DNA from: Blastococcus litoris
Lineage (GTDB): Bacteria > Actinomycetota > Actinomycetes > Mycobacteriales > Geodermatophilaceae
Reading direction: 5' to 3'
Assembly: GCF_003075095.1 (NCBI RefSeq)
Contig: NZ_QCZF01000008.1
Span: 62,001-126,000 of the forward strand
Length of the DNA: 64,000 nt
The position numbers were made by a program, and so were the translations under genes. The notes under the pieces are model-generated. The model saw nothing but the letters and a program-made list of their open reading frames with translations. It had not been told where the DNA came from and ran no database searches. Below, piece by piece: positions 32,639 through 42,056 of the stretch (its first letter is position 1; each line of letters opens with the position of its first letter).

Positions 32639-32896
32639 TCACCGGGTCCTCCCGCGCGTGAGGCGGACCCGCAGCCGATGCAGCTGGGGCATCAGCCCGT
32701 AGATGACGATCGGCACCGCGACGGTGGCCAGCACGAACGTGCGCAGCAGGGGCGGCAGCGTCGTCAGCCAGTCGCCCAGTGCCAGGTTGAGCACGGTGAG
32801 GGTGGGGAAGACGGCCAGCCAGATCATCAAAGCCAGCTGGTGCTTGCTCGGCGGCGCGATCGGCGCGGACGCGGGAATCGGGGATCGGTCGGACAT
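32639..32896 (-). CDS. Small two-helix membrane protein
   Basis: An 85-residue protein with two membrane helices ([22 protein letters not shown] and [20 protein letters not shown]) and an Arg-rich tail. This resembles the C-terminal membrane segment that follows antibiotic-biosynthesis-monooxygenase domains in other proteins, but no such domain is present here, so it may be a split or reduced form. ATG 32896 has CAGGAG upstream. It follows the FAD reductase gene on the same strand by 52 nt and may be co-transcribed. Confidence 0.7.
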   Translation of the reverse strand: MSDRSPIPASAPIAPPSKHQLALMIWLAVFPTLTVLNLALGDWLTTLPPLLRTFVLATVAVPIVIYGLMPQLHRLRVRLTRGRTR

Positions 32897-32948
32897 GGGT
32901 GCTCCTGGGGGTCGAAGGGGGGGGTGAGGTGCGAATGGGCGGGTGGTC

Positions 32949-33884
32949 TCAGACCACGGCGCCGGTGGTGAAGGCGTGCACGGCGGCGCGGACGTCCTCA
33001 TCGACGAGGTCGCCGTTGATAGCGATGGCGGCCGCGGAACCTTCGCCGGCGGCGGTGATGACCTGAGCGCGCGGATTGGCGACATTGCCGGCGACCCAGA
33101 CGCCGCCGACGCTGGTCGACCCGTGGGGACCTGTGGTGACCCAGCCGTTCTCGTCCATGGCGCAGCCCAGGCCCACCAGCAGGTCGTTGTTCGCGATGAA
33201 CCGCTGCGGGACGAACAGCGCCGTCCGCGGGACGACGCGCCCGTCGTCGAGCTCGACGCCGCAGAGGTGGTCGTCCTCGACGAGGACCTGCTTCACGGGG
33301 CCCTCGACGATCCCGATGGCCCGGGCCACCAGCTGCGCCCGCTCGGCGGCGGTGAGTCTGCCGGCCTGCGTGAAGAGGACGACGTCGTCGGTCCACTGGC
33401 GGACGATCTGGGTGTAGCGGACCGCGTCGGGTGAACCGCCGAGGACGCCGAGGGGCTGGTCCCGGACCTCGTAGCCGTGGCAGTACGGGCAGTGCAGCAC
33501 GTCGCGCGCCCACCGGTCCCGCAATCCAGGGATGTCGGGCAGTTCGTCTCGCAGGCCGGTCGTCACGAGCAGTCGGCGCGTCGAGATCCGCCGGCCGTCG
33601 AAGAGGAGGACCCAGAAGCCCGCGGACCCGTACCGCACCAGCACCCTGACGGTGCCGGACAGGATCTCCCCGCCGTAGCCGATCACCTCCGCCCGTCCGA
33701 GGGCCAGGAGGTCACCGGGCGGCAGACCGTCGCGGGACAGGAATCCCTGCATGTGCGCGGCTGGAGCGTTGCGCGGCGTTCCGGCGTCCACCACGAGAAC
33801 GCGGCGGCGGGCCCGCGCCAGCACCAGCGCCGCGGACAGCCCGGCCGCGCCGCCGCCGATCACCACTACGTCGCAATCGCTCAT
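32949..33884 (-). CDS. NAD(P)/FAD oxidoreductase, thioredoxin-reductase-like
   Basis: A 311-residue flavoprotein. The FAD-binding GGGAAGLSAALVLARARRRVLVVDAG opens the protein, CPYC lies in DVLHCPYCHGYEVRD near the middle, and VWVAGNVANPRAQVITAAGEGS closes the FAD site. It has the size and CxxC of thioredoxin reductases, but this subgroup is usually paired with an XRE-cupin regulator rather than a thioredoxin, as here (divergent gene at 33961). The partner or substrate is unknown. ATG 33884 begins MSDCDVVVIGGG. Confidence 0.85.
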   Translation of the reverse strand: MSDCDVVVIGGGAAGLSAALVLARARRRVLVVDAGTPRNAPAAHMQGFLSRDGLPPGDLLALGRAEVIGYGGEILSGTVRVLVRYGSAGFWVLLFDGRRISTRRLLVTTGLRDELPDIPGLRDRWARDVLHCPYCHGYEVRDQPLGVLGGSPDAVRYTQIVRQWTDDVVLFTQAGRLTAAERAQLVARAIGIVEGPVKQVLVEDDHLCGVELDDGRVVPRTALFVPQRFIANNDLLVGLGCAMDENGWVTTGPHGSTSVGGVWVAGNVANPRAQVITAAGEGSAAAIAINGDLVDEDVRAAVHAFTTGAVV

Positions 33885-33960
33885 GCCGGAAGGCTGGCGA
33901 GGGCATCGCCGCCGCGACAACAAGCGTCCCTGTTTCCGGGAAACGCGGTGGGATGGGTGC

Positions 33961-34542
33961 GTGGACACGACAGTTATCGCGGCGGCGCTTGATCAGGTGG
34001 CACCGCGGCTGAAACGCTTGCGCACCGCACGGGGGCTGACGCTCACCGGTCTCGCGGCGACGACCGGCATCTCGAAGAGCACCTTGTCCCGGCTGGAAAC
34101 CGGACAGCGCCGCCCCAGCCTGGAGCTGTTGCTCCCGCTCGCGCAGGCCTACCGCGTACCCCTGGACGACCTTGTGGGCGCACCCGAGGTGGCCGACCCT
34201 CGCCTTCGCCTCAAGCCCCGGCGCGCCCGCGGGCGGACCGTCATCCCGCTCACCCAGCAGCCCGGCGGCATCCAGGCACGCAAGATCCTTATCCCCATCG
34301 CGACTGCCGAGCCCGCACTGCGCTCCCATGAGGGGCACGAGTGGTTGTTCGTCCTGACCGGCCGCATGCGGCTCCTCCTCGGCGAGCAGGACCTCGTCCT
34401 CGGACGAGGTGAGGTGGCCGAGTTCGACACCCACGTGCCGCACTGGTTCGGCAGCACCGGTGACGACTCCGCGGAGGTCTTGAGCCTGTTCGGAGAACAG
34501 GGCGAGCGGATACACGTCCGCGCCAAGGCGGGGCGTACGTAG
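33961..34542 (+). CDS. XRE family regulator with cupin domain
   Basis: A 193-residue regulator. The N-terminal helix-turn-helix (LRTARGLTLTGLAATTGISKSTLSRLETGQRRPSLELL) is followed by a cupin (HEGHEWLFVLTGRMRLLLGEQDLVLGRGEVAEF) with metal-ligand-like His and Glu residues. Such proteins sense a small ligand and often control the divergent gene, here the FAD reductase 76 nt away. The intergenic region is therefore the likely operator, although I see no clear palindrome. GTG 33961 has a weak GGGATGG upstream. Confidence 0.85.
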   Translation: MDTTVIAAALDQVAPRLKRLRTARGLTLTGLAATTGISKSTLSRLETGQRRPSLELLLPLAQAYRVPLDDLVGAPEVADPRLRLKPRRARGRTVIPLTQQPGGIQARKILIPIATAEPALRSHEGHEWLFVLTGRMRLLLGEQDLVLGRGEVAEFDTHVPHWFGSTGDDSAEVLSLFGEQGERIHVRAKAGRT

Positions 34543-35056
34543 CCACACTGACACCTCATTCCATGCATCGACCCTGAGCTCAACGCTGTCCGCCGCCAAG
34601 GAGGGCGCCGCCCTCGCCGCCTGCCTGAGAGCCACCATGCGCGCCGGAGACGGGGAGCCCGGCGCGGTGCAAGACCTGCGGTCCATCCATGACGACACCG
34701 AGAGTTTCGGTGACCGCGAGGTTCAGGCGATGGCGAGCGCGGCACGGGTCGGAGCGACGAACCTCTGATCGGTGGATCTGGTTGAGATCAAGTTTCCGGC
34801 ATGCATGTCAAGATCACTTCGAATCCCGAGGCGACAGGGCGGCGGGTCGGGAAACGGACCAGACGGGGGTATGCAGATGCCTAGGCGCAACGCCCCGACC
34901 TGCAGGAACGGGCGACAACCAACAGTGAAAGCGGTGGTTCGGCCGGTCCCCCCGCTACCACCGACAGGAAGCCCGGCCCCTCAGGGGGTCGGGCTTCCTG
35001 TCTTTCAACGACGCTGTCCCGGGCCCGTGCGGGGTCGGGGGTCGCTGTCGAGCCGC
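34543..35056. other. 514-nt region with remnant frame and tRNA-like tail
   Basis: There is no intact gene. A plus frame ending at TGA 34765-34767 reads coding-like (SIHDDTESFGDREVQAMA) and may be the C-terminus of a lost gene. At 34950-34960 CCCCGCTACCA matches the mature 3' end of the initiator tRNA, directly followed by a strong terminator. No proper T-arm precedes it, so it is not a whole tRNA. Confidence 0.4.
34963..35002 (+). terminator. Strong intrinsic terminator
   Basis: GACAGGAAGCCCG (34963-34975) pairs with CGGGCTTCCTGTC (34990-35002). An inner CCCC/GGGG adds four pairs and TTTC follows. It has no gene directly upstream except the tRNA-3'-like sequence. Confidence 0.75.
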
Positions 35057-35521
35057 TCAGACGACGCTGAGGTAGGCCTCGACCTTGGTCAGGTGGTGCG
35101 TGCGCCGGGGCGCCGGCACCGGTTCGGGCCGCGCGACCGCGTCGGAGGGCGCCGGTGGCACGGAGCTCCGCGGCGCCGGCGGCTGCACGACGTGGGCGGG
35201 CTTCGCCGGGCGGATGCCCATCGCCGCGAAGAGCGCGTGCGGTCGCGTGGCGTCCGCCTCGTCGCGGTCCTGGCGGTGCACGACCGCCGGGAACGGCTCC
35301 TTGTGCGGCGGACGCTTCGGATCGGGCAGGCGCAGGTCGGACAGGTCCACCCAGGCGGAGTGGCGCAGCCCGTCGACGCGGCAGCGCACGCGTGCGGCCA
35401 CCCGGTCGTCGCTCTCGTGCCGCCAGCCGATCAGCTCGCCGGAGTACCAGATCCCACGGTGGTGGATCTCCACCGGCTGTGGCTCCCCGGCGAACATGCT
35501 CGCCGCGTCATCCCCCACCAC
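35057..35521 (-). CDS. Conserved hypothetical, WYSGEL/WVDL motif protein
   Basis: A 154-residue protein without a known domain. The N-terminal half reads HRGIWYSGELIGWRHE and RVDGLRHSAWVDLSDLRLPDPKRP, a small beta-type module seen in actinobacterial proteins of unknown function. The C-terminal half is Pro/Ala/Arg-rich. GTG 35521 is the first in-frame start; TACAGT (minus, 35529-35534) lies 7 nt upstream, suggesting a leaderless transcript. ATG 35497 (MFAGEPQPVE) is the alternative. Confidence 0.6.
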   Translation of the reverse strand: MVGDDAASMFAGEPQPVEIHHRGIWYSGELIGWRHESDDRVAARVRCRVDGLRHSAWVDLSDLRLPDPKRPPHKEPFPAVVHRQDRDEADATRPHALFAAMGIRPAKPAHVVQPPAPRSSVPPAPSDAVARPEPVPAPRRTHHLTKVEAYLSVV

Positions 35522-35660
35522 GTAGCGGACTGTAAGCGGGCGAGCACGCTGCGAGCGGCAAGGCGCGCGCGTGCTGGGACCGGTGTGACGGAGTGGTACC
35601 GGAGGGCGTCCCGGGTGGCGGTGGGGCCGCTCCGGGTGGTGTGTAACCTGGGACGCGCGA

Positions 35661-35734
35661 CGCGGGGTGGAGCAGCTCGGTAGCTCGCTGGGCTCATAAC
35701 CCAGAGGTCACAGGTTCGAATCCTGTCCCCGCTA
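35661..35734 (+). tRNA. Initiator tRNA-Met (CAT), copy 2
   Basis: A 74-nt initiator tRNA with the same acceptor, D-arm and GGG/CCC anticodon stem as copy 1. The only difference is one T-stem pair (A-T instead of G-C). The flanks are unlike those of copy 1. It has its own -10 (TAACCT at 35644-35649) and terminator. CCA is not encoded. Confidence 0.95.
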
Positions 35735-35740
35735 CGACGA

Positions 35741-35770
35741 AAGGCCCGGTCACCACGGCGACCGGGCCTT
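35741..35770 (+). terminator. Terminator after tRNA copy 2
   Basis: AAGGCCCGGT (35741-35750) pairs with ACCGGGCCTT (35761-35770), 10-nt loop, followed by TTTCG. Confidence 0.75.
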
Positions 35771-35870
35771 TTTCGTGCGCGCACCGGTGCAGTGTGTTGT
35801 GCACCACGGCCTGCACTCCCTAACGTCAGCGCCAGTCACCGTTGACCGTTACTGCAGGAGGTCGTGCCCC

Positions 35871-37169
35871 ATGGCCGTCGACGCCGCATCCGGACTGGCT
35901 CCCGCAGCCCCCGACCTGGACGACATCGACCTCTCCGACCGCGACTTCTGGGTCGAGCCGCCCGAGGTGCGGCACGCCGTCTTCGACCGCCTGCGCGCCG
36001 AGCGCCCCTTCGCCTTCTTCGCCGAGCCGGAGGTGCCCGGCATGCCCATGGGGCCGGGCTACTGGGCTGTCACCCGGCACGCGGACCTCGACGCGATCAG
36101 CTCCCAGCCCCAGGTCTTCTGCTCGGGCAAGGGCGCGGTCTCGATCCAGGACATCCCGGCCGACCTGCACGAGTTCTACGGCTCGATGATCAGCATGGAC
36201 GACCCCCGGCACGCCCGGATCCGGCGGATCGTCTCGAAGACCTTCACGCCACGGATGCTGGAGCGCGTCGTCGACTCGGTGCGCGGGATCGTCGAGGAGG
36301 TGCTGGCCGAGGCGCGGCGCACCGCCGAGGCGAACGGCGGGTCGCTAGACGTCGTCGCCGACATCGCCGCGCCCATCCCGCTCCGGGTCATCTGCGACAT
36401 GATGGGCGTGCCCGCGGAGGACCGTGCGCAGGTGCTGGCGGCGTCCAACATCATCCTGTCCGGCGGCGACCCCGAGCTGATCGAGGACCAGGAGGAGCCG
36501 CTCACGGCTCTCTTCCAGGCCGGTATCGACCTCGCCGGGATCATGGAGCGGCTGGCCGCCGAGCGGTTGGAGAACCCCACAGACGACCTGACGACGGCGT
36601 TGGTGACCACCGAGGTCGACGGCGAGCGCCTGACCCACCAGGAGATCGGCTCGTTCTTCATCCTGCTGCTCGTCGCCGGCAACGAGACGACGCGCAACGC
36701 CATCTCGCAGGGCATCCTCGCGCTGTCGGAGCACCCCGAGCAGCGGGCGCGCTGGATGTCCGACCCGTCGATCGACAAGACGGCGGTGGAGGAGATCGTG
36801 CGCTGGACCAGCCCGATCACGTGGATGCGGCGCACGGCGACGCAGGACGGCGAGGTGAACGGGCACCGGTTCGCCGCCGGTGACAAGTTCCTGCTGTTCT
36901 ACGCCGCGGCCAACCGCGACCCGGCGTTGTTCGCCGACCCCCAGGTCTTCGACCTGACCCGCGACCCGAACCCGCACGTCGGGTTCGGCGGGCACGGTCC
37001 GCACTTCTGCCTCGGCGCGCACCTGGCCCGACGGGAGATCGCGGTGACCTTCCGCCAGCTGTTCGACCAGCTGCCCGACCTCGAGGTCGCCGGGGAGCCG
37101 GCCCGCCTCCGGTCGTCGTTCGTCAACGGGCTCAAGCGGTTCCCGGCACGGCTGACCGGTGCGGCGTGA
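35871..37169 (+). CDS. Cytochrome P450
   Basis: A 432-residue P450. The I-helix oxygen-binding motif is LLVAGNETTRNAI, the K-helix EIVR follows, and the heme loop is FGGHGPHFCLGAHL with the heme-ligand Cys near residue 379. It is soluble (no membrane anchor), as usual for bacteria. ATG 35871 has GCAGGAGG upstream. It overlaps the ferredoxin gene by GTGA, so the electron donor is encoded in the same operon. Similarity to steroid- or fatty-acid-oxidising actinobacterial P450s is likely, but the substrate cannot be read from sequence. Confidence 0.93.
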   Translation: MAVDAASGLAPAAPDLDDIDLSDRDFWVEPPEVRHAVFDRLRAERPFAFFAEPEVPGMPMGPGYWAVTRHADLDAISSQPQVFCSGKGAVSIQDIPADLHEFYGSMISMDDPRHARIRRIVSKTFTPRMLERVVDSVRGIVEEVLAEARRTAEANGGSLDVVADIAAPIPLRVICDMMGVPAEDRAQVLAASNIILSGGDPELIEDQEEPLTALFQAGIDLAGIMERLAAERLENPTDDLTTALVTTEVDGERLTHQEIGSFFILLLVAGNETTRNAISQGILALSEHPEQRARWMSDPSIDKTAVEEIVRWTSPITWMRRTATQDGEVNGHRFAAGDKFLLFYAAANRDPALFADPQVFDLTRDPNPHVGFGGHGPHFCLGAHLARREIAVTFRQLFDQLPDLEVAGEPARLRSSFVNGLKRFPARLTGAA

Positions 37170-37360
37170 GCCGCGTCGAGGTGGACCGCGAGCGCTGCGT
37201 GGGATCGGGTACCTGCGAGGCGCTGGCGCCCGACGTGTTCGAGGTGGACGACGACGGAGTCCTGGTCGTGCACCGACCGGAGCCGGGCGAGGACGAGCGC
37301 AACGACGTCGAGGACGCCGTCCAGGCATGCCCGACGCGGGCGCTGTCGCTCGCGGAGTGA
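37166..37360 (+). CDS. P450-associated 3Fe-4S ferredoxin
   Basis: A 64-residue ferredoxin. CVGSGTCEALAPDVF supplies two cluster cysteines with the central one replaced, giving a 3Fe-4S type, and ACPTRALSL near the end supplies the third. Acidic residues fill the middle. It is translationally coupled to the P450 gene (GTGA overlap), so it is the probable electron donor. A ferredoxin reductase is not in the vicinity. Confidence 0.92.
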   Translation: MSRVEVDRERCVGSGTCEALAPDVFEVDDDGVLVVHRPEPGEDERNDVEDAVQACPTRALSLAE

Positions 37361-37392
37361 TCGGACCGGCTCAGCCGGGGTAGGGGAGCGGC

Positions 37393-37677
37393 ATGGAGCC
37401 CACTGTGAAGGACGTCCCCGAGGCCAACCGGTACGAGATCCGCGACGGCGAGCAACTGCTCGGCCACGCCGACTACCAGCGGCGGGGCGACACCACCGTC
37501 TTCACCCACACCGAGGTCGACCAGGACTCCGGACGCACGGGGCTGGGCAGCACGCTGGTGAAGGCCGCGCTGGACGACGTCCGGTCGAAGGGCGGCTCGG
37601 TCGTCCCGCAGTGCTCGTTCGTGCGGGGTTACATCGACAAGCACGAGGAGTACGCCGACCTGGTGCAGGCGCGGTAG
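37393..37677 (+). CDS. YjdJ-type GNAT-like protein
   Basis: A 94-residue short GNAT-fold protein (COG2388-like): HTEVDQDSGRTGLGSTLVKAALDDVR carries the acetyl-CoA-binding loop, and PQCSFVRGYIDKHEEYADLV is the usual C-terminal motif. Family members are small, single-domain and poorly characterised. ATG 37393 has a GGGGAG-like site upstream. It converges on the VOC gene with 7 bp between. Confidence 0.85.
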   Translation: MEPTVKDVPEANRYEIRDGEQLLGHADYQRRGDTTVFTHTEVDQDSGRTGLGSTLVKAALDDVRSKGGSVVPQCSFVRGYIDKHEEYADLVQAR

Positions 37678-37684
37678 CTCCGCG

Positions 37685-38194
37685 TCAGAGCACGTGCTGG
37701 CCGTACATCTCGCCGAGCGGGTCGGCGATGAGCTCGATGCGGGCACCGTCGGGGTCGCGGAAGTAGACCGAGACGCCGCTGTGCACCTCGTGCTCGACGC
37801 CGGCCTCGGTCAGTCGCTGGACCAGGGTCGACCAGCGCTCGGGGTCGACGCTGATCGCCATGTGGTGCAGCCCGCCGAGCACCTCGGCGTACGGGCCGAC
37901 GTCCAGGCCGGGGAAGTCGAAGAACGCCAGCAGGTTGCCGTTGCCGATGTCGAAGAAGAAGTGCGACGAGCCGGGGTAGTCGCGGTTCTCGATCAGCTCG
38001 GTGAGCGGGAAGCCGAGCACGTCCTGGTAGAAGCGCACGGTCCGCTCGACGTCGCCGCTGATCAGCGCGGTGTGGTGGAGCCCGCGCGCGGTCGACCCGG
38101 GGCGCTCGCCGGCCGGCTTGAGGTGCACCTCGCGGATGCGGGCGCGCTCGGCCTCGAGTGCGGTCAGGTCGCGGGTGTTCTCGGTGGTGCTCAC
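37685..38194 (-). CDS. VOC family protein
   Basis: A 169-residue vicinal-oxygen-chelate protein. The N-terminal LHHTALISGDVERTVRFYQDVLGFPL and the C-terminal HHMAISVDPERW plus VYFRDPDGARIELIA are the two metal-ligand repeats with His and Glu in place. A roughly 40-residue helical extension precedes the first repeat. It could be a glyoxalase, a ring-cleaving dioxygenase or a resistance protein; the sequence does not decide. ATG 38194 has AGGAGGAT upstream. Confidence 0.85.
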   Translation of the reverse strand: MSTTENTRDLTALEAERARIREVHLKPAGERPGSTARGLHHTALISGDVERTVRFYQDVLGFPLTELIENRDYPGSSHFFFDIGNGNLLAFFDFPGLDVGPYAEVLGGLHHMAISVDPERWSTLVQRLTEAGVEHEVHSGVSVYFRDPDGARIELIADPLGEMYGQHVL

Positions 38195-38261
38195 GGGGCG
38201 GATCCTCCTCGGTCGGGCCGTCTGCCGGGCCCAACCGCGACGCGGTGGATCTGCTTCCCGC

Positions 38262-38528
38262 TCAGGCGGTGAGGGCGCCGTCGCCGGACGGGGCCAGCTC
38301 TGCCGTCAGCCGGTCGAGCGGGATGCCCAGCGCCTGGGCGAGCGCGGCGACGGTGAAGAAGGCCGGCGTGGGCACGCGCCCGGTCTCGATCTTGCGCAGC
38401 GCCTCCAGGCTGACGCCCGAGGCGGCCGACACCTCCGCCGGGGTGCGGGTGCCGCGGGCCTCGCGGAGCAGCGCACCCAGCCGGCGGCCGCGCTCGCGCT
38501 CGGCAGGGGTCAGCGGGGGGCGCACCAT
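38262..38528 (-). CDS. XRE family transcriptional regulator
   Basis: An 88-residue protein, essentially one Cro/C1-type DNA-binding domain (LGALLREARGTRTPAEVSAASGVSLEALRKIETGRVPTPAFFTVAALAQALG). ATG 38528 (MVRPPLTPAE) is followed upstream by tandem GATAGTnATACCGG repeats that are probably its operator. It is divergent from map, so it may regulate itself and methionine aminopeptidase. Confidence 0.85.
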   Translation of the reverse strand: MVRPPLTPAERERGRRLGALLREARGTRTPAEVSAASGVSLEALRKIETGRVPTPAFFTVAALAQALGIPLDRLTAELAPSGDGALTA

Positions 38529-38534
38529 GCCCGT

Positions 38535-38562
38535 GATAGTAATACCGGGATAGTCATACCGG
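38535..38562. promoter_or_regulatory. Tandem operator between xre and map
   Basis: GATAGTAATACCGG (38535-38548) and GATAGTCATACCGG (38549-38562) are adjacent direct repeats with one mismatch and no spacer, in the 46-nt divergent region. Confidence 0.6.
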
Positions 38563-38574
38563 AAGGACGGCGAC

Positions 38575-39345
38575 GTGATCGAACTGCGCACACCCGGCGA
38601 GCTGGACGCGATGCGGGCGGCCGGCGCCGTCGTGGCCGACATGCTGGCCGCCGTCCGGGCGACCGCGGCACCCGGCGTCCGGCTGAGCCAGCTCGACGCC
38701 GTCGCCCGCGACGTCCTGGCCGACGCCGGCGCCACCTCGCCGTTCCTCGGCTACGCGCCGCTGTCCACCACGCCGCCCTTCCCGGGCGTCGTGTGCCTGT
38801 CGGTGAACGACGTCGCCCTGCACGGGATCCCCTCGCCGGACGTCCTCGACGACGGCGACCTGCTCAGCGTCGACGCCGGCGCGACCCTCGACGGCTGGGT
38901 CGGCGACGCGGCGATCACCTTCCCGGTGGGGACGCCGCGCCCCGAGGACCTCGAGCTCGTGGCGACCACCGAGCGGGCGCTGGAGGCCGGCATCGCGGCG
39001 GCCGTCGTCGGCAACCGGATCGGGGACATCTCCGCCGCCATCGGCGCCGTCGGCCGGGCTGGGGGAGTCGGCATCAACACCGACCAGGGCGGCCACGGGG
39101 TCGGCCGGTCGATGCACGAGGCGCCGAGCGTCCCGAACGAGGGCCGGGCCGGTCGCGGGGTGCCCCTGCGCGCCGGGCTGGTCATCGCGATCGAGCCGTG
39201 GTTCCTGGGCGGTGGGAGCGACGACTACCGGGTCGACGCCGACGGCTGGACGCTGCGCAGCGCCGACGGCAGCCGCGCCGCCCACGTCGAGCACACCGTC
39301 GCCGTGACAGCTGACGGACCGAGGATCTTGACCCTTCCCAGGTAG
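38575..39345 (+). CDS. map: Methionine aminopeptidase type I
   Basis: A 256-residue cytosolic enzyme that removes the initiator Met. The dinuclear metal-site ligands are recognisable in LLSVDAGATLDGWVGDAAITF (two Asp), GGHGVGRSMHEAP (His), LVIAIEPW (Glu) and HVEHTVAVT (Glu), and YAPL is the substrate loop. The length fits type Ia. GTG 38575 has GGAAGGACG upstream. The divergent XRE gene and tandem repeats suggest local regulation. Copy 2 of the dispersed repeat begins 8 nt after its stop. Confidence 0.92.
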   Translation: MIELRTPGELDAMRAAGAVVADMLAAVRATAAPGVRLSQLDAVARDVLADAGATSPFLGYAPLSTTPPFPGVVCLSVNDVALHGIPSPDVLDDGDLLSVDAGATLDGWVGDAAITFPVGTPRPEDLELVATTERALEAGIAAAVVGNRIGDISAAIGAVGRAGGVGINTDQGGHGVGRSMHEAPSVPNEGRAGRGVPLRAGLVIAIEPWFLGGGSDDYRVDADGWTLRSADGSRAAHVEHTVAVTADGPRILTLPR

Positions 39346-39352
39346 CCACCCG

Positions 39353-39458
39353 GTCGTGCCGAGTGGGCCCGGAGGGTCCGCGCAGGCGCGACGAAGCGGC
39401 TCAGTGCGGCCGGGGGACGGCTCCTGGCCGCGGTGTGACCCGGAGGGTCACCGTGTCA
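39353..39458 (+). repeat. Dispersed GGA-hairpin repeat, copy 2
   Basis: About 105 bp on the plus strand. The first hairpin is 39365-39379 (GGGCCC/GGGTCC, one G-U, GGA loop) and the last is 39435-39451 (GTGACCC/GGGTCAC, GGA loop). The right arm of the last hairpin contains the stop codon of metB, and the match to copy 1 continues 8 nt into the metB coding end. It lies between convergent map and metB. Confidence 0.8.
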
Positions 39459-40583
39459 TCGCCTGGTCGAGGTCGGCGAGGAGGTCGTCGACGTCCTCGA
39501 TGCCGACCGAGAGCCGCACCAGGTCGGCCGGCACCTCGAGCGGTGAGCCCGCTGCGCTGGCGTGGGTCATGCGGCCCGGGTGCTCGATCAGCGACTCGAC
39601 ACCGCCCAGCGACTCGGCCAGCGTGAACAGCTGCGCGCGCTCGCACACCTTCAGCGCGGCGTCCTCGCCGTCCTCCAGCCGGAACGAGATCATCCCGCCG
39701 AACCCCGACATCTGCTTCGCCGCGACGTCGTGACCCGGGTGCGACGGCAGGCCCGGGTACAGCACGGTCGAGACGGCGGGGTGGTCGAGCAGGAACTCCG
39801 CCACGCGCGCGGCGTTCGCCGAGTGCCGGTCCATCCGGACGCCGAGCGTCTTGAGGCTGCGCAGCACCAGCCACGAGTCGAACGGCGACGCGACGGCGCC
39901 CATCGCGTTGTGGTTGTAGGCCAGGCGCTCGCCGAGCCCCGCGTCCCGCGTCACCAGGGCACCGCCCACGACGTCGGAGTGCCCGCCGAGGTACTTGGTC
40001 GTGGAGTGGACGACGACGTCGGCGCCGAGGGTGAGCGGGCGCTGCAGGTACGGCGAGGCGAAGGTGTTGTCGACGACGAGCAGCGCGCCGGCCTCGTGCG
40101 CGACCGCCGCGGTGGCCTCGATGTCGGTGATGTTCAGCAGCGGGTTGCTCGGCGTCTCGCACCAGACCACCCGCGTCGTGGGCCGCATCGCGGCGCGCAC
40201 GGCGTCGGGGTCGTCGAGGTGGACCGGCGTGTGCTCCAGGTCCCACTCCGACAGCACCCGGGAGATCAGCCGGAAGGTGCCGCCGTACGCGTCGCCGCCC
40301 AGCACGACGTGGTCACCGGCGCGGCAGACCGTCCGGAGGAGGGTGTCCTCCGCGGCGAGACCGGACGCGAAGGCCAGCGCCGTCGAGCCCTCCTCCAGCG
40401 AGGCGAGCGCCTCGTGCAGGGCGTTGCGCGTCGGGTTGCCGCTGCGGCTGTACTCGTAGCCGCCGCGCAGGCCGCCCACGCCGTCCTGCTTGTACGTCGT
40501 CGTCAGGTGCACCGGGGGGATGACCGCGCCGGTGGCCGGGTCGGGCTCCTGCCCCGCGTGGATCGCCCGCGTGCTGAAGCCGC

Positions 40584-40587
<4 letters not shown>
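39448..40587 (-). CDS. metB: Cystathionine gamma-synthase
   Basis: A 379-residue PLP enzyme of the Cys/Met-metabolism family. The Schiff-base Lys is in HSTTKYLGGHSDVVGG, with VWCETPSNPLLNI and TRAIHAGQEPDPATGA at the N-terminus. It makes cystathionine from cysteine and an activated homoserine, or in reverse acts as a gamma-lyase; the sequence does not separate MetB from a reverse transsulfuration lyase. The ATG overlaps the stop of cbs (ATGA), so the two are an operon. Its stop lies inside repeat copy 2. Confidence 0.88.
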
Positions 40588-41966
<1,379 letters not shown>

Positions 41967-42056
41967 GGTGCCTCCTCGGTGCGGGTACGCGTGCCCGCTG
42001 CCCCCATCCCACCAGACGGACGTGTCCGGGGGTGGGCAGCGGGGCAGCCCCCGTGC

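Noticed and set aside
34930-34960. A third initiator tRNA gene
   Set aside because: Only the last 11 nt fit; the five bases before and after the putative T-loop do not pair.
25935-35734. Integrative element with integrase
   Set aside because: No integrase, relaxase, transposase or excisionase gene is visible between the tRNAs, so mobility is not claimed.
39365-39451. GGA-loop hairpins as CsrA/RsmA targets
   Set aside because: GGA in a loop is the CsrA signal, but actinobacteria generally lack CsrA and no such gene is seen here.
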